The notes under the pieces were generated by a model, which was not told where the DNA came from, made no database searches, and saw only the letters and a list, made by a program, of their open reading frames with translations. Below are positions 34,899-42,264 of a stretch of 64,000 nt of DNA, piece by piece. A program made the translations under genes and the position numbers. Every line of letters begins with the position of its first letter. The first letter of the stretch is position 1. The stretch is from Harmothoe impar (taxonomy: Eukaryota > Annelida > Polychaeta > Phyllodocida > Polynoidae). Location: NCBI GenBank assembly GCA_947462335.1, contig OX381719.1, positions 65,016,808-65,080,807 on the forward strand, in the 5' to 3' direction.

Positions 34899-36206
34899 TC
34901 AGTTCATGTGGTAGTCGGTGATGGGGTGTCGATCTCGGGTCAGCTCGACGACGTTGTCGTACACCAAGTAGAGTAGCACTGTTGTTGTCGCTTGTAGCGC
35001 CGAGCGGAAACTGACTTCCACCCATAGCTGACCCGCTCTTATAAGGTTCACGCGACACCCGTCGTGCGATCTGTCTGGGGTTAAGTCGAGGGGGAACACC
35101 GTGTAACCGTTCAGGAATTGATCGTATGAAATACCGCAGGAGCGCGCGCCCTCGTAAATCCCCGTTTCCGTGTGTAGCGCCAAGTACTCTCTCACGGCCG
35201 CTTTGGTCTTAAAGTCGGGCACGTAGGCGTCGTTCGGCACTTTCTGATCGTTCACTATCACTTGAAGCGAGCTGATGTCGTAATGCTTCATCTCGAACGG
35301 GTTCTTGGTGTAGCTACCGTTGAAGGCTTCGTGGTCAAGGAAGCAAATCATCATCGACTTGGGAAGCTGGCCTGTGTTGGAGTGCGTGTAGCTGTGATCT
35401 CTGTTACCTTGAGGGATGGCGTACGTCGTCACCTCCACTCTGTTCACCGGGTAGTCGAAGGGCCCGTGTTCTATCACCGCTCTCTCGTGCGTTTCCGCTA
35501 CAGCGTCCGCCACCAGCACGCGTCGCACGTAGAGCTTTGCTTTGTAGATCTTCAAGCTGTAGCCTCCGTCAGCGGCGCACATCAGATAGAAAGAGGGCGC
35601 CGCTTGTTTCAGAGTGAGATTGATTTCTGTCTCTCCAACGATGAGCTTCGGTTGATGAGCCAGGTCAAAGTGCAGTCGCGCCATCAGCGAAAAGCGCTTG
35701 TTGGAGATTAGCTTCTTGCGCGCTTTGTACCCCGCATTCGCGTCAGTCAACGTGTCAAACTGACCGGGCGTATCTTCATGCCACCCCTGGGCGCTCATGA
35801 CGCCGTCCTTCACGTCTTTGTTGTAGTTGAGTAACCCTTCCAAGTAAGCTCGGTAAGGGTAGGTCTCGGTGTTGCCAGACACTTTGAAACCGCCGATGGA
35901 GACTTGGACGTCTTTGAAGAGCGAGTGAGCCAAGTTGTTCACCGGAGCTACCGCGTCGGTGTCCTCGATCGCCGCTCCGTTCGCTTTCAGCACTTGACAT
36001 TCCAGATGAAGGTAATTCTCGTTCAGGTCTGTGTACTCTTGCGACTTGTTGATGGTGAAATTTATGTTACCTCCATCCTCTAAAGAGTTTTTTGTTTCTA
36101 TCCCCAGGAAAGACGACTTTAAGATAGTAGTCTGAGTCGGCGCTACGGTGTGCAGGTCGAGCTCAGAGAGCGCGCACTCGTTACTGCTCTCGTGTACGTA
36201 AGCCAT
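34899..36206 (-). CDS. Polinton major capsid protein (double jelly-roll type)
   Basis: 435 residues. It resembles the transposon-derived family that includes C. elegans F54H12.2, which I take to be the Polinton/adintovirus major capsid (hexon-like) protein. Recognisable blocks are the N-terminal SELDLHTVAPTQTTI signature (residues ~14-28), the INFTINKSQEYTDLNENYLHL strand region, YPYRAYLEGLLNY (~116-128), and the C-terminal jelly-roll strands ending VEVSFRSALQATTTVLLYLV then DNVVELTRDR. The protein would form the trimeric capsomers of an icosahedral shell. No stop or frameshift is visible. A minus-strand TATA box lies 55 bp upstream. Assignment rests on recalled family motifs rather than a search, so major versus minor capsid role should be verified. 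Confidence 0.82.
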   Translation of the reverse strand: MAYVHESSNECALSELDLHTVAPTQTTILKSSFLGIETKNSLEDGGNINFTINKSQEYTDLNENYLHLECQVLKANGAAIEDTDAVAPVNNLAHSLFKDVQVSIGGFKVSGNTETYPYRAYLEGLLNYNKDVKDGVMSAQGWHEDTPGQFDTLTDANAGYKARKKLISNKRFSLMARLHFDLAHQPKLIVGETEINLTLKQAAPSFYLMCAADGGYSLKIYKAKLYVRRVLVADAVAETHERAVIEHGPFDYPVNRVEVTTYAIPQGNRDHSYTHSNTGQLPKSMMICFLDHEAFNGSYTKNPFEMKHYDISSLQVIVNDQKVPNDAYVPDFKTKAAVREYLALHTETGIYEGARSCGISYDQFLNGYTVFPLDLTPDRSHDGCRVNLIRAGQLWVEVSFRSALQATTTVLLYLVYDNVVELTRDRHPITDYHMN

Positions 36207-36260
36207 TGTGTTCTCTCTTCACGCGGCCGACAGACTGACGCCGGCCGCCTCCAGTCTTTT

Positions 36261-36268
36261 TATTTATA
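36261..36268 (-). promoter_or_regulatory. TATA box for the capsid gene
   Basis: TATAAATA on the minus strand, about 55 bp before the capsid ATG (36,206). A start site ~30 bp downstream would leave a short leader. It lies in the spacer between the pVI-like stop and the capsid gene, where a promoter is expected. Confidence 0.6.
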
Positions 36269-36285
36269 CTTGAACGCCTAGGCGC

Positions 36286-36711
36286 TTACCGGTCGAATAC
36301 ATCCCCTCTACGTCTCTTGCAAGAGCCACCGCCCGTCTGAGGAGAATGCCGGCGACGTTTCGACCCTTTCTTAGACGCGACAGTCGTCTTTCCTCCCGAG
36401 AACGCCGTACTCGCCAGTCTCTTCAGAGCGCCTGCGCCTCGGTCTTTCACGCTGCTCTTTAAAGTCCGACCCGCCAGCACATCTTTAGCTACGCCCACAC
36501 CGGCGCGGAGCAGTGTTTTTCCCACCGACTTCAATAGCGGGGTAGCCGAGCGCATCAGACCTAACAGAGCGCCGCCCAAACCGTGCCCGCTCTGGAAAGA
36601 GCGCCCGCTGTACACGTTGACGCCGTTGCCCAGCTGCGCGTTGTAGTAATCGCTGTACCCTCTGCCGACGGTGCGCCTGGGTGGAAAGTACGGAACGCGT
36701 TGACGCATCAT
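36286..36711 (-). CDS. pVI/pX-like basic virion protein
   Basis: 141 residues from the tandem ATGs at 36,711/36,708. The N-terminus is aromatic (PYFPPRR, GYSDYYNAQ). A Gly/Leu amphipathic stretch, HGLGGALLGLMRSATPLLKSVGKT (~44-67), follows. The C-terminal half is strongly basic with KKGSKRRRHS and GGGSCKRRRGD. This layout resembles adenovirus pVI (membrane-lytic helix) or pX/mu core proteins and is standard for Polintons and adintoviruses, where such proteins sit beside the capsid genes. Probable cement or core protein. Its start is overlapped by the long penton-like frame. Confidence 0.72.
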   Translation of the reverse strand: MMRQRVPYFPPRRTVGRGYSDYYNAQLGNGVNVYSGRSFQSGHGLGGALLGLMRSATPLLKSVGKTLLRAGVGVAKDVLAGRTLKSSVKDRGAGALKRLASTAFSGGKTTVASKKGSKRRRHSPQTGGGSCKRRRGDVFDR

Positions 36712-37606
36712 TTTTCTCTCTTTCAGCGTCAATAGGTCTCAGATGAAGTGTCACGGTCACCTCGCCTCTACCGAATGGGATGGAATGACCGGATCGGTCT
36801 CTTAAATAGATGCCGACCTCGGTAAACCTCTTGGATTTCAAGGGGAAATAATCCAAATGGGGAAAACTGATAGCTTGCACGCCACCTCGACGCTTTCCGC
36901 CTCTGTCCACCGCCACGCAGCGCAACAGCGGCACTTGCATGATCGATAAGATCCGCATCGGTTTGAGCAAGAAGCTGTCGCCCTCTAGTCTGTCATCTCG
37001 CAACGTCTCACTCAAGCGCTCGATTAGGGTGTGGTTGCTTCCAGTGAAAATAGGAGGTATCTCGAATATGTTTGGCATGAAACTGCGCACTCCCATGTCT
37101 TTCTCCATCTCTTCGATCATCTGTCTTGCTTGATCGCTGATCGCCTTCTTCTTCACCGCCGGGGACAAGAACTGCTTGTATACGGCATTTGTCTGTCTCA
37201 AGTCGACCTCTCTCTTGAACCTTTTTGTTTCCGGTTTCAATTGCTGCTCTTCCGACGTGTCTGATATCTCTTCCACCGTTACATAGCTCGCTTCCTTCCA
37301 GCTCAGCGGGAATTTTGAGCTGAACGTTAGCTTGCTCAGACCGTTCGCGTTTTTCATTCCCCTCCAGTCTACCTGTGGTTTTTTTCCTTCGGCGAATTTA
37401 GTTTCTTTTAAAACCTGGATCGCCTCCTCTAGCGAACCCTTGGTGCGCAGAGGAACAACGATGATCAAGTCGTCGTCGTGCACGTTAGTCCATTCTGTAG
37501 GGAGGATGATCTCAGTCAGAGCCGCTTCGTACGCTTCGGGCAGAAGGAGCGGCGAGTCGAAGTGAGTTCGGAAAGACGTCAAGCTGTTGTCAGGATAATA
37601 CTCCAT
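36485..37606 (-). CDS. Penton-like minor capsid protein (Polinton PX-type), over-extended
   Basis: 373-residue frame starting MEYYPDNSLTSFRTHFDSPL, followed by the EAALTEIILPTEW block characteristic of the Polinton minor capsid/penton family. Near residues ~245-285 are the paired strands PLLRCVAVDRGGKR and IYLRDRSGHSIPFGRGEV with TVTLHLRP, where the domain normally ends. Instead the frame runs on for about 85 Arg-rich residues through the pVI-like gene in another frame. In both alternative frames a TGA occurs within a few codons of the HLRP motif, so a small indel may have removed the natural stop. It would form the fivefold vertices of the capsid. Upstream is an A-tract and CCTAGCAACAG. Confidence 0.75.
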   Translation of the reverse strand: MEYYPDNSLTSFRTHFDSPLLLPEAYEAALTEIILPTEWTNVHDDDLIIVVPLRTKGSLEEAIQVLKETKFAEGKKPQVDWRGMKNANGLSKLTFSSKFPLSWKEASYVTVEEISDTSEEQQLKPETKRFKREVDLRQTNAVYKQFLSPAVKKKAISDQARQMIEEMEKDMGVRSFMPNIFEIPPIFTGSNHTLIERLSETLRDDRLEGDSFLLKPMRILSIMQVPLLRCVAVDRGGKRRGGVQAISFPHLDYFPLKSKRFTEVGIYLRDRSGHSIPFGRGEVTVTLHLRPIDAEREKNDASTRSVLSTQAHRRQRVQRLLQRAAGQRRQRVQRALFPERARFGRRSVRSDALGYPAIEVGGKNTAPRRCGRS

Positions 37607-37651
37607 AGAGCTGTTGCTAGGTAGAGTGATGTTAATTTTTTTTTTTTTTTT

Positions 37652-37921
37652 CTACGTTATTTTTTTGACGGGGATCCACTCGTTGAACTTGTCGTCGTAA
37701 CCTAACCAACGTACGAAAGCTAACTCTTTACCGTCGACGGTCTTGCGGCGCAACACCTCGTCTATCAGGTAGTTGTTGTCGTAACGACTCTTGTACACCT
37801 TCTGAACCTCTTCCGGGTAGAAGACGCCTTTTATCTCCTCGCCCTTGTCGTCTTTCAGCTCGAACCCTCTGCTTCCCAACGTCTTAGCAACGTCGACCAC
37901 TTCCTCGCGCCAGTTTCCCTC
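37652..37921 (-). pseudogene. Severed chromodomain of the Polinton integrase
   Basis: In the same frame as the integrase and directly after its stop. It shows an SH3-like tail leading to a chromodomain: YLIDEVLRRKTVDGKELAFV (~45-64) then RWLGYDDKFNEWIPV, with the aromatic Tyr/Trp/Trp positions of the methyl-lysine cage. Chromodomains in Polinton and chromovirus integrases tether the integration complex to modified histones. With the stop at 37,922-37,924 it would be made only by readthrough or as a separate small protein from an internal ATG (none of strong context). Confidence 0.8.
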
Positions 37922-38788
37922 TTACCCTTTGTCGAAGGCGCCTTTAGTTCTCAACATCCTCACTCTGTCACCCGGAGCGATGACGTCGACGGCGGACGTC
38001 TTTGTTTTTTTCTTCTTTTTCCATATTTCGTTGATTTGTTTGTTAGTTGGGAGATCTTGTCGGTAGAAAACTGTTTCGCTGTTTTCCGAGCTGACTTGAG
38101 CCGGCGCCATTTTCAACGTCTTGTGGTGAGTGCGATTGTAAGAAGACACTACATGGTGCAGTACGTCTACGTAGCGATACGTGCGCTTGTGTGTGAAATA
38201 ACGCCACAGCTTCTCCTTCAGACTGCGGTTCAAGCGCTCCACTAGACTAGCTTTGATGTCGTCGTTCTCGCCAGTGAAGAACTCTATGCCCTCGCTCTTC
38301 AAGTGATCTTGAAAGATCTTGTTCAAAAACTCTTTCCCCTTGTCTGTCTGAACAGTGCGCGGTCGTCTCTCGCCAGTGCCTGTCATCTCTCGGAAGGCCT
38401 CGGTGACATCAGCGCCGCTCTTGGATTTAATGGGAACGGCCCACGCGTACCTAGAGAAAACGTCGATCGCCGTCACCACGTACCGGAAGCGGTCGTTGTG
38501 AGACGCCAAAGCTTGCATGTCCATCAGATCTATCTGCCACTGCTGATCGATTGCGCCGGTTATAGTCTTGTTCCTTGCGAATTTTCTCCGAATGGGTTTA
38601 TGTTTAGTGTAGGCGTCCAGCGACACTAAAGCATCTCGGATGACGGCCGGGTTCAGGTGGCGAAAATGATGTTTCTGGAGTTTAGTCACGCTAGTGAAAC
38701 TGGAGGGCGCTTTGACGTCGGTATATCTAGCTACTACGCGCTTCTTTTCTTTTTCCTTTTTGGTCAGTCTCTTCACTGGTTTGCCCAT
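37922..38788 (-). CDS. Retrovirus-like DDE integrase (Polinton INT), prematurely stopped
   Basis: 288 residues. A basic N-terminus leads to DAYTKHKPIRRKF and the RNase-H-fold catalytic core: Asp87 in QWQIDLMDM, Asp149 in VQTDKGKEF and Glu184 in SLVERLNRSLKEKLW. The Asp-Glu distance is close to the D35E type. The C-terminal part (VISSYN-like segment, TLKMAPAQVS, PGDRVRMLR) leads to a stop, TAA at 37,922-37,924, after which the same frame continues into a chromodomain. The enzyme inserts linear element DNA and makes the 6-bp duplication. The ATG sits in an ideal animal context (CCACCATGG) and overlaps the preceding gene by 16 bp. Comparable transposon-derived proteins include C. elegans F54H12.3. 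Confidence 0.88.
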   Translation of the reverse strand: MGKPVKRLTKKEKEKKRVVARYTDVKAPSSFTSVTKLQKHHFRHLNPAVIRDALVSLDAYTKHKPIRRKFARNKTITGAIDQQWQIDLMDMQALASHNDRFRYVVTAIDVFSRYAWAVPIKSKSGADVTEAFREMTGTGERRPRTVQTDKGKEFLNKIFQDHLKSEGIEFFTGENDDIKASLVERLNRSLKEKLWRYFTHKRTYRYVDVLHHVVSSYNRTHHKTLKMAPAQVSSENSETVFYRQDLPTNKQINEIWKKKKKTKTSAVDVIAPGDRVRMLRTKGAFDKG

Positions 38789-39777
38789 GGTGGGCCTGTT
38801 GAGGGCGTGAACGACGAGCTCGCCGCTAGGCGGTTGCGCCCTCTCCTTTTCTTACTCGCCACGCTCCTATAGGAAGTCGGAGTTTGGAAAAGTTCACTGT
38901 CGTCCTCCTCGTCGTCAGAGGATTGATCGTCCACCTGGAGAGAAGAGTCTGCTGCTGCTACTGCTGCTGCTGCTGCTGCTGCTTCTCCTTCTTCCGAGTC
39001 GAAGCTCGGTCGTTTCCGACCTCTGTCAGCAAGCCGTGTGTCCAAACTTCGGCCAGGTCCGCTCGCTTTATACAGATGGTTTCCGATCAAGGAGTCTGTG
39101 GGAACTGCTTCGCGCAGCGCTTTCGTGAACGGCGAGTAGCCCGCCGGTCTGGGCGCCGTCTTCCTGAACCTGGCAGCGTCGTTCAGTAAGTCCACTATGT
39201 TGATGCGATGCTCAGGTGGTATTCTCCGACCCGACATCTCGCGCACCGCACCGTCCTCGTTCCACTTGATCACACCGGATTTCTCCAATTGTTTGTACAG
39301 CGCCACGGTCCGGGTGCGATTCCTCTTGGGAACTTGGTTCGCCAACCGCTCGAGTAGGGACGCGCTGGCCTCTTCAGCAGACTGACGGAGGTGAGCCGGG
39401 GGCGAAGAAGAGTAGGACGAAGAGATGTTGCTGTTGTGGGGATTCGCGAGAAAAAATTGCAATCTATTCAACAACCTTCGGTATTTCAACATTTTCTCGC
39501 GCGATTCCAAAGTGGGGTCGTTCAACACTAAATCCAAGTCCCCGTAGATAAACTGTAGCACCTGGTGCAAGGCCGCGTCGGGATGAAGGGACTGTTCTGC
39601 CTGCTTGTGGTAATAGGCCATGTCGGCAGGTAGGCGGGCGGCGGCTGGCAGGAGCGGAACTCTCGTTCTTTTCAGTGCGCTCATCAGGAAGAGGAGGAAG
39701 GTTTGGAGCAGTAGAAGTACTAGCAGCAGCGACTGCAGTAGTAGCAGCGCTAGTAGTAGCAGCAGCAGCGGGCACAT
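38773..39777 (-). CDS. Conserved Polinton protein, main C-terminal frame
   Basis: Open frame of 334 residues, but the first ~35 are a Leu run from a CTA/CTG repeat and probably not native. From about ADMAYYHKQ onward the text resembles a protein often found in animal Polintons upstream of the integrase. There is a helical segment ending KMLKYRRLLNRLQFFLANP. A compact domain follows, with VALYKQLEKSGVIKWNEDG, INIVDLLNDAARFRK and PAGYSPFTKALREAVPTDSL then LIGN. Next come an Ala run, an acidic patch (SSDDEEDDSE) and a basic end (KKRRGRNR). Function unknown; a virion core or DNA-binding role is possible. The native N-terminus appears to be in another frame (next entry), implying a frameshift. Confidence 0.6.
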   Translation of the reverse strand: MCPLLLLLLALLLLQSLLLVLLLLQTFLLFLMSALKRTRVPLLPAAARLPADMAYYHKQAEQSLHPDAALHQVLQFIYGDLDLVLNDPTLESREKMLKYRRLLNRLQFFLANPHNSNISSSYSSSPPAHLRQSAEEASASLLERLANQVPKRNRTRTVALYKQLEKSGVIKWNEDGAVREMSGRRIPPEHRINIVDLLNDAARFRKTAPRPAGYSPFTKALREAVPTDSLIGNHLYKASGPGRSLDTRLADRGRKRPSFDSEEGEAAAAAAAVAAADSSLQVDDQSSDDEEDDSELFQTPTSYRSVASKKRRGRNRLAASSSFTPSTGPPWANQ

Positions 39778-39958
39778 GATGAAGTAGACCTGCTCGTGAT
39801 GATTTGTAGAGCGTCTCAGGATCCACGAGCGCTAAGCGTTTGTAGTGTTGTTGCTGCTCTGAGTCCGTCATGGGGACGACGGTGGCAATGACGCTGGTGG
39901 TGGCGGTAGTGGTGGTGGTGGTGCTGTCGGCGAGTAGGTGTCGAATGAGGTGTCTCAT
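39464..39958 (-). pseudogene. Probable N-terminal fragment of the same Polinton protein
   Basis: The frame begins at an ATG overlapping the stop of the upstream small gene (ATGA arrangement) and contains TDSEQQQHYKRLALVDPETLY (~31-51). KRLALVDPETL resembles the usual start of the conserved protein. It then enters a long GCT/ACT microsatellite (Ala/Thr run) and afterwards reads Pro/Arg-rich text without family resemblance, while the other frame picks up the conserved domain. I infer that repeat-length change in the microsatellite broke the gene. An intended overlap of two proteins is the alternative. Confidence 0.5.
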
Positions 39959-40287
39959 ATACGGAGAATGCTCTTTATAAGCGGTAAGGCCATCCCTATG
40001 AGAGCCGGAATGAGGAAACCTCCCTCTTGTACCAAGACGCGTCTCTTTTTTTTTATGGGCGTAGATTTTTTGCCGACCTCCCTCAACACGTCAGCCGATT
40101 CTCGAAGCTTGTCCAGTTGTTTGTCGCTGAGCGGGATGTTCCCTACCAGTAAATTGTGACAGATCTCACTTAACGCTGCGATCAGATCGTCGCTTCCAGA
40201 GTCTATTCGATGCGAGCAGTCCTTTGGCGAGCACTTAGCTAAGTGCTTGAGAGTACCAAAGTGTCTTTCGAGTAGATGAGAAGACAT
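39955..40287 (-). CDS. Small conserved Polinton protein with basic patch and C-terminal hydrophobic helix
   Basis: 110 residues. A helical, Cys/His-containing N-terminal half (LKHLAKCSPKDCSHR) is followed by LIAALSEICHNLLVGNIPLSDKQLDKLR, a basic stretch (STPIKKKRRVLVQEGG) and a strongly hydrophobic end (FLIPALIGMALPLIKSIL). This order is one I recognise from many animal Polintons, where the protein is uncharacterised. The terminal helix suggests membrane interaction or a virion-internal peptide, and the KKKRR could be a nuclear signal. It starts 6 bp after the ATPase stop and ends overlapping the next gene's ATG, so it is tightly packed in the leftward unit. Confidence 0.72.
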   Translation of the reverse strand: MSSHLLERHFGTLKHLAKCSPKDCSHRIDSGSDDLIAALSEICHNLLVGNIPLSDKQLDKLRESADVLREVGKKSTPIKKKRRVLVQEGGFLIPALIGMALPLIKSILRI

Positions 40288-40293
40288 TTTTTG

Positions 40294-41013
40294 CTACTGC
40301 TTTCTCTTGTTCTTTTTTTTGTCTAGCGGTACGAACACTAGCTGAGAGTGTATGGATGTCAAAGAGGAGCGTATTCTCAGATCGTCAGGTGTTGACTGCT
40401 TGAAGTCCAGAAGGAGGTATGAGTGAGGTCGCTTGAGTTCATGGGTAAATATACTAGAGAGGGCCGCCGCGTTGGACGGAAACACCTGGCGAGACAGACT
40501 AGCTATTTGCCCCATGTCGCGCGGGTTCTTGAAAACGATCATGTAGTGAGCGTTCAGACTCATAGTTCGAAAGTCGGGTGATTTCTGGAATAGGTTCTGA
40601 GTGATGTATATGACGCTCACGTTCCAGTGATGCGAGTATTTAGTAAAGATGTCGGCTACCACTTGCTGATTGGAACTGCTCATCAGATCGTCCAATATCA
40701 GTAGAGTGTGGGGTCGTAAGGCGTCTTCTGCTACTTCCACGTCTCCCGCTATAGTCTCTTTGCTAGGAAGACCTTCTCTGAATCCCACACAGTACTGATT
40801 TTGCATTTTTTCAAACAGAGGTTGCCACTCGCCGTAATGGTAAAAAGTCTTTTCCACCCGCGGCGTGACCAAATTGTTCACGTCGCTCAGAAATTGATCC
40901 ACCAAGCGCGATTTTCCACAACCCGACGGACCGCTAATGATACAACTAAAGGGTCCTTGTAGTCGAGCGTCGAAATGAATTTCTGTGAAAAGTTTGCTTC
41001 TACTGCTCGACAT
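40294..41013 (-). CDS. A32/FtsK-HerA-type genome packaging ATPase
   Basis: 239 residues. Walker A GPSGCGKS at 28-35, Walker B LLILDDLM at 104-111 and a sensor-like VIYITQN at 134-140, the pattern of the vaccinia A32-like packaging ATPases shared by Polintons, adintoviruses and virophages. The protein would pump the element's DNA into the procapsid. I place the start at ATG 41,013 (MSSSRSKLF); ten further codons upstream are an encoded A-tract reading Lys8. The C-terminus ends in Lys/Arg (KKKNKRKQ). Intact. Exactly 24 A residues precede the ATG on the coding strand, an unusual leader. Confidence 0.88.
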   Translation of the reverse strand: MSSSRSKLFTEIHFDARLQGPFSCIISGPSGCGKSRLVDQFLSDVNNLVTPRVEKTFYHYGEWQPLFEKMQNQYCVGFREGLPSKETIAGDVEVAEDALRPHTLLILDDLMSSSNQQVVADIFTKYSHHWNVSVIYITQNLFQKSPDFRTMSLNAHYMIVFKNPRDMGQIASLSRQVFPSNAAALSSIFTHELKRPHSYLLLDFKQSTPDDLRIRSSLTSIHSQLVFVPLDKKKNKRKQ

Positions 41014-41037
41014 TTTTTTTTTTTTTTTTTTTTTTTT
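41014..41037 (-). promoter_or_regulatory. Encoded A24 leader directly before the ATPase ATG
   Basis: Plus strand T24; on the coding strand A24 abuts the start codon. A TATA-like AATAAAAAG lies at about 41,134-41,143 on the minus strand, giving a plausible start site roughly 70-100 bp upstream of the ATG. A-rich leaders next to start codons are known in poxvirus late mRNAs, but there they are not genome-encoded. Confidence 0.5.
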
Positions 41038-41239
41038 CAGCACGCGTGAGAGAGCGGTTGTGTGTCTGACTGTCTGCTGTGTTTCTCACTCAAACGGTCG
41101 GTAGTGAATGGTTGTGGAGAAAAGTCCGCCGACCTTTTTATTGATTCCGGCCGGTGTCACAGTAGCGGCGGCAGAAGTGTTTTTTTTTCTTTTTATTTTT
41201 TGCGATAAAATTCTATTTTCACTCAATAGTCATAAATGT

Positions 41240-41272
41240 TTTGTATCAGACTCCAGAGGAGTCTGATACAAA
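41240..41272. terminator. Perfect 15-bp hairpin, 3-nt loop, beside a minus AATAAA
   Basis: TTTGTATCAGACTCC (41,240-41,254), loop AGA, GGAGTCTGATACAAA (41,258-41,272). On the minus strand AATAAA lies at 41,275-41,280, so the 216-aa gene's transcript would run through the signal and the hairpin. It may be a 3'-end or stability structure. A GGA-repeat tract follows at ~41,295-41,349. Confidence 0.55.
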
Positions 41273-41380
41273 TATTTATTTTTTTTTAAAAAAGAAGAGG
41301 GAGAGGAGGAGGAGGAGGAGGAGGAGGAGGAGGAGGAGGAGGAGGAGATTAATTTTTTTTTATTAATTTTTTTTGATCAT

Positions 41381-42031
41381 TTAGGCAAAGCTCGTCGCTT
41401 TGCCGCTTTTTTTTCTATTTCTGTGTTGTGACACGATCGTCTCGAAAAAGCAATAAGGCGTGTGAGCGCGGCGGTGACAAATACATATTGGAGCGTATGG
41501 TTTAAAATAGTGCGTCCCTATCTTCTTCAATTCGGCTGCGTTGCAATATGCGGGATAACAAGTGACGACGTCGAAACGTTTAGAGACCGTGTTCACGTCG
41601 GCCACAACGCGCGCCCACCGAGTGGGAGCTGCAGTCGCTCCCAAGAAACCGATCGGCTTGTCGAATCGTTTCATAGCACTTATTCTCACTTTATAAGAGG
41701 AGGCAGGGTGAGGAGAGTAGCAGCGCTCTTTCTTTTCATGAAACGCCCAACGAGTGGGGGCGCTGAGAGCGGCTGTTATGCAATGGTAGAGTAAATACTG
41801 TTCTGAGAAGACGGCTCTCGGCCATGTCGCTACGTTTTCCTTTTCCGCTCTTGTATAACGACGATGGCGCTCAGCTTTGCATTTCTCGAGAATTCGGTAC
41901 GCTTCAAGAGATGCGTGAACCTCAACTACGTGACGCTCTCTCCTTTGAGATAAAAAAATAGCCGGGCAGTTGAGGAGGGCCCTTTGTTCGTGCGACCGTC
42001 TTTTAGAAACTCGCGCCCTCTGCAGCGCCAT
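41381..42031 (-). CDS. Unknown 216-residue Polinton-borne protein, basic with Cys/His end
   Basis: Starts at ATG 42,031 (MALQRARVSKRR). The frame is open further upstream, but that part is a Phe run from a T-tract. The N-terminal half is charged (RRERHVVEVHASLEAYRILEK...). The middle contains the element APTRWA twice (~91-96 and ~135-140). The C-terminal part carries a Cys/His series (CYPAYC, then CICHRRAHTPYC) that could bind zinc. It is the first gene of the leftward block, served by a TATA box at 42,257-42,264. I do not recognise the family and see no polymerase, helicase or nuclease motif. It stands roughly where other elements carry polymerase or early genes. Confidence 0.65.
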   Translation of the reverse strand: MALQRARVSKRRSHEQRALLNCPAIFLSQRRERHVVEVHASLEAYRILEKCKAERHRRYTRAEKENVATWPRAVFSEQYLLYHCITAALSAPTRWAFHEKKERCYSPHPASSYKVRISAMKRFDKPIGFLGATAAPTRWARVVADVNTVSKRFDVVTCYPAYCNAAELKKIGTHYFKPYAPICICHRRAHTPYCFFETIVSQHRNRKKSGKATSFA

Positions 42032-42256
42032 ATTTCTTTCCTCCGAAACAAAAAAGACTGAGTGAAAATAAAAATTTAAAAAAAAAAAAAGCTCAAAGAA
42101 AAAAAAAAAAAAAAAAAGCAATAAGCAGACTCAGCTCGAAATTCCCTGCTGGCGTGATGGCGGTGACTGCAGGCGGTGGCGGCGGTCGGCTGGCCGGCGG
42201 TGGCGGTGTCGGCGGCGATGGTAGAAGGGTGTGTGGAAAGAGAGACGCATCTCAGT

Positions 42257-42264
42257 CTTTTATA
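42257..42264 (-). promoter_or_regulatory. TATA box for the leftward gene block
   Basis: TATAAAAG on the minus strand about 225 bp before ATG 42,031. The leader would cross a T-rich stretch ending TTTTCACTCAG near 42,058-42,068, which resembles a 3' splice acceptor. A matching donor was not evident. Confidence 0.6.

Noticed and set aside
35262..35711. 149-aa plus-strand ORF
   Set aside because: Antisense shadow of the capsid gene, with no domain and no promoter.
39679..39777. Leu-rich start of the 334-aa frame as a transmembrane segment
   Set aside because: A CTA/CTG microsatellite read out of frame; family resemblance begins after it.
42032..42121. N-terminal Phe-rich extension of the 216-aa protein as a signal peptide
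   Set aside because: It is the translation of a T-tract with no suitable start; the ATG at 42,031 follows it.
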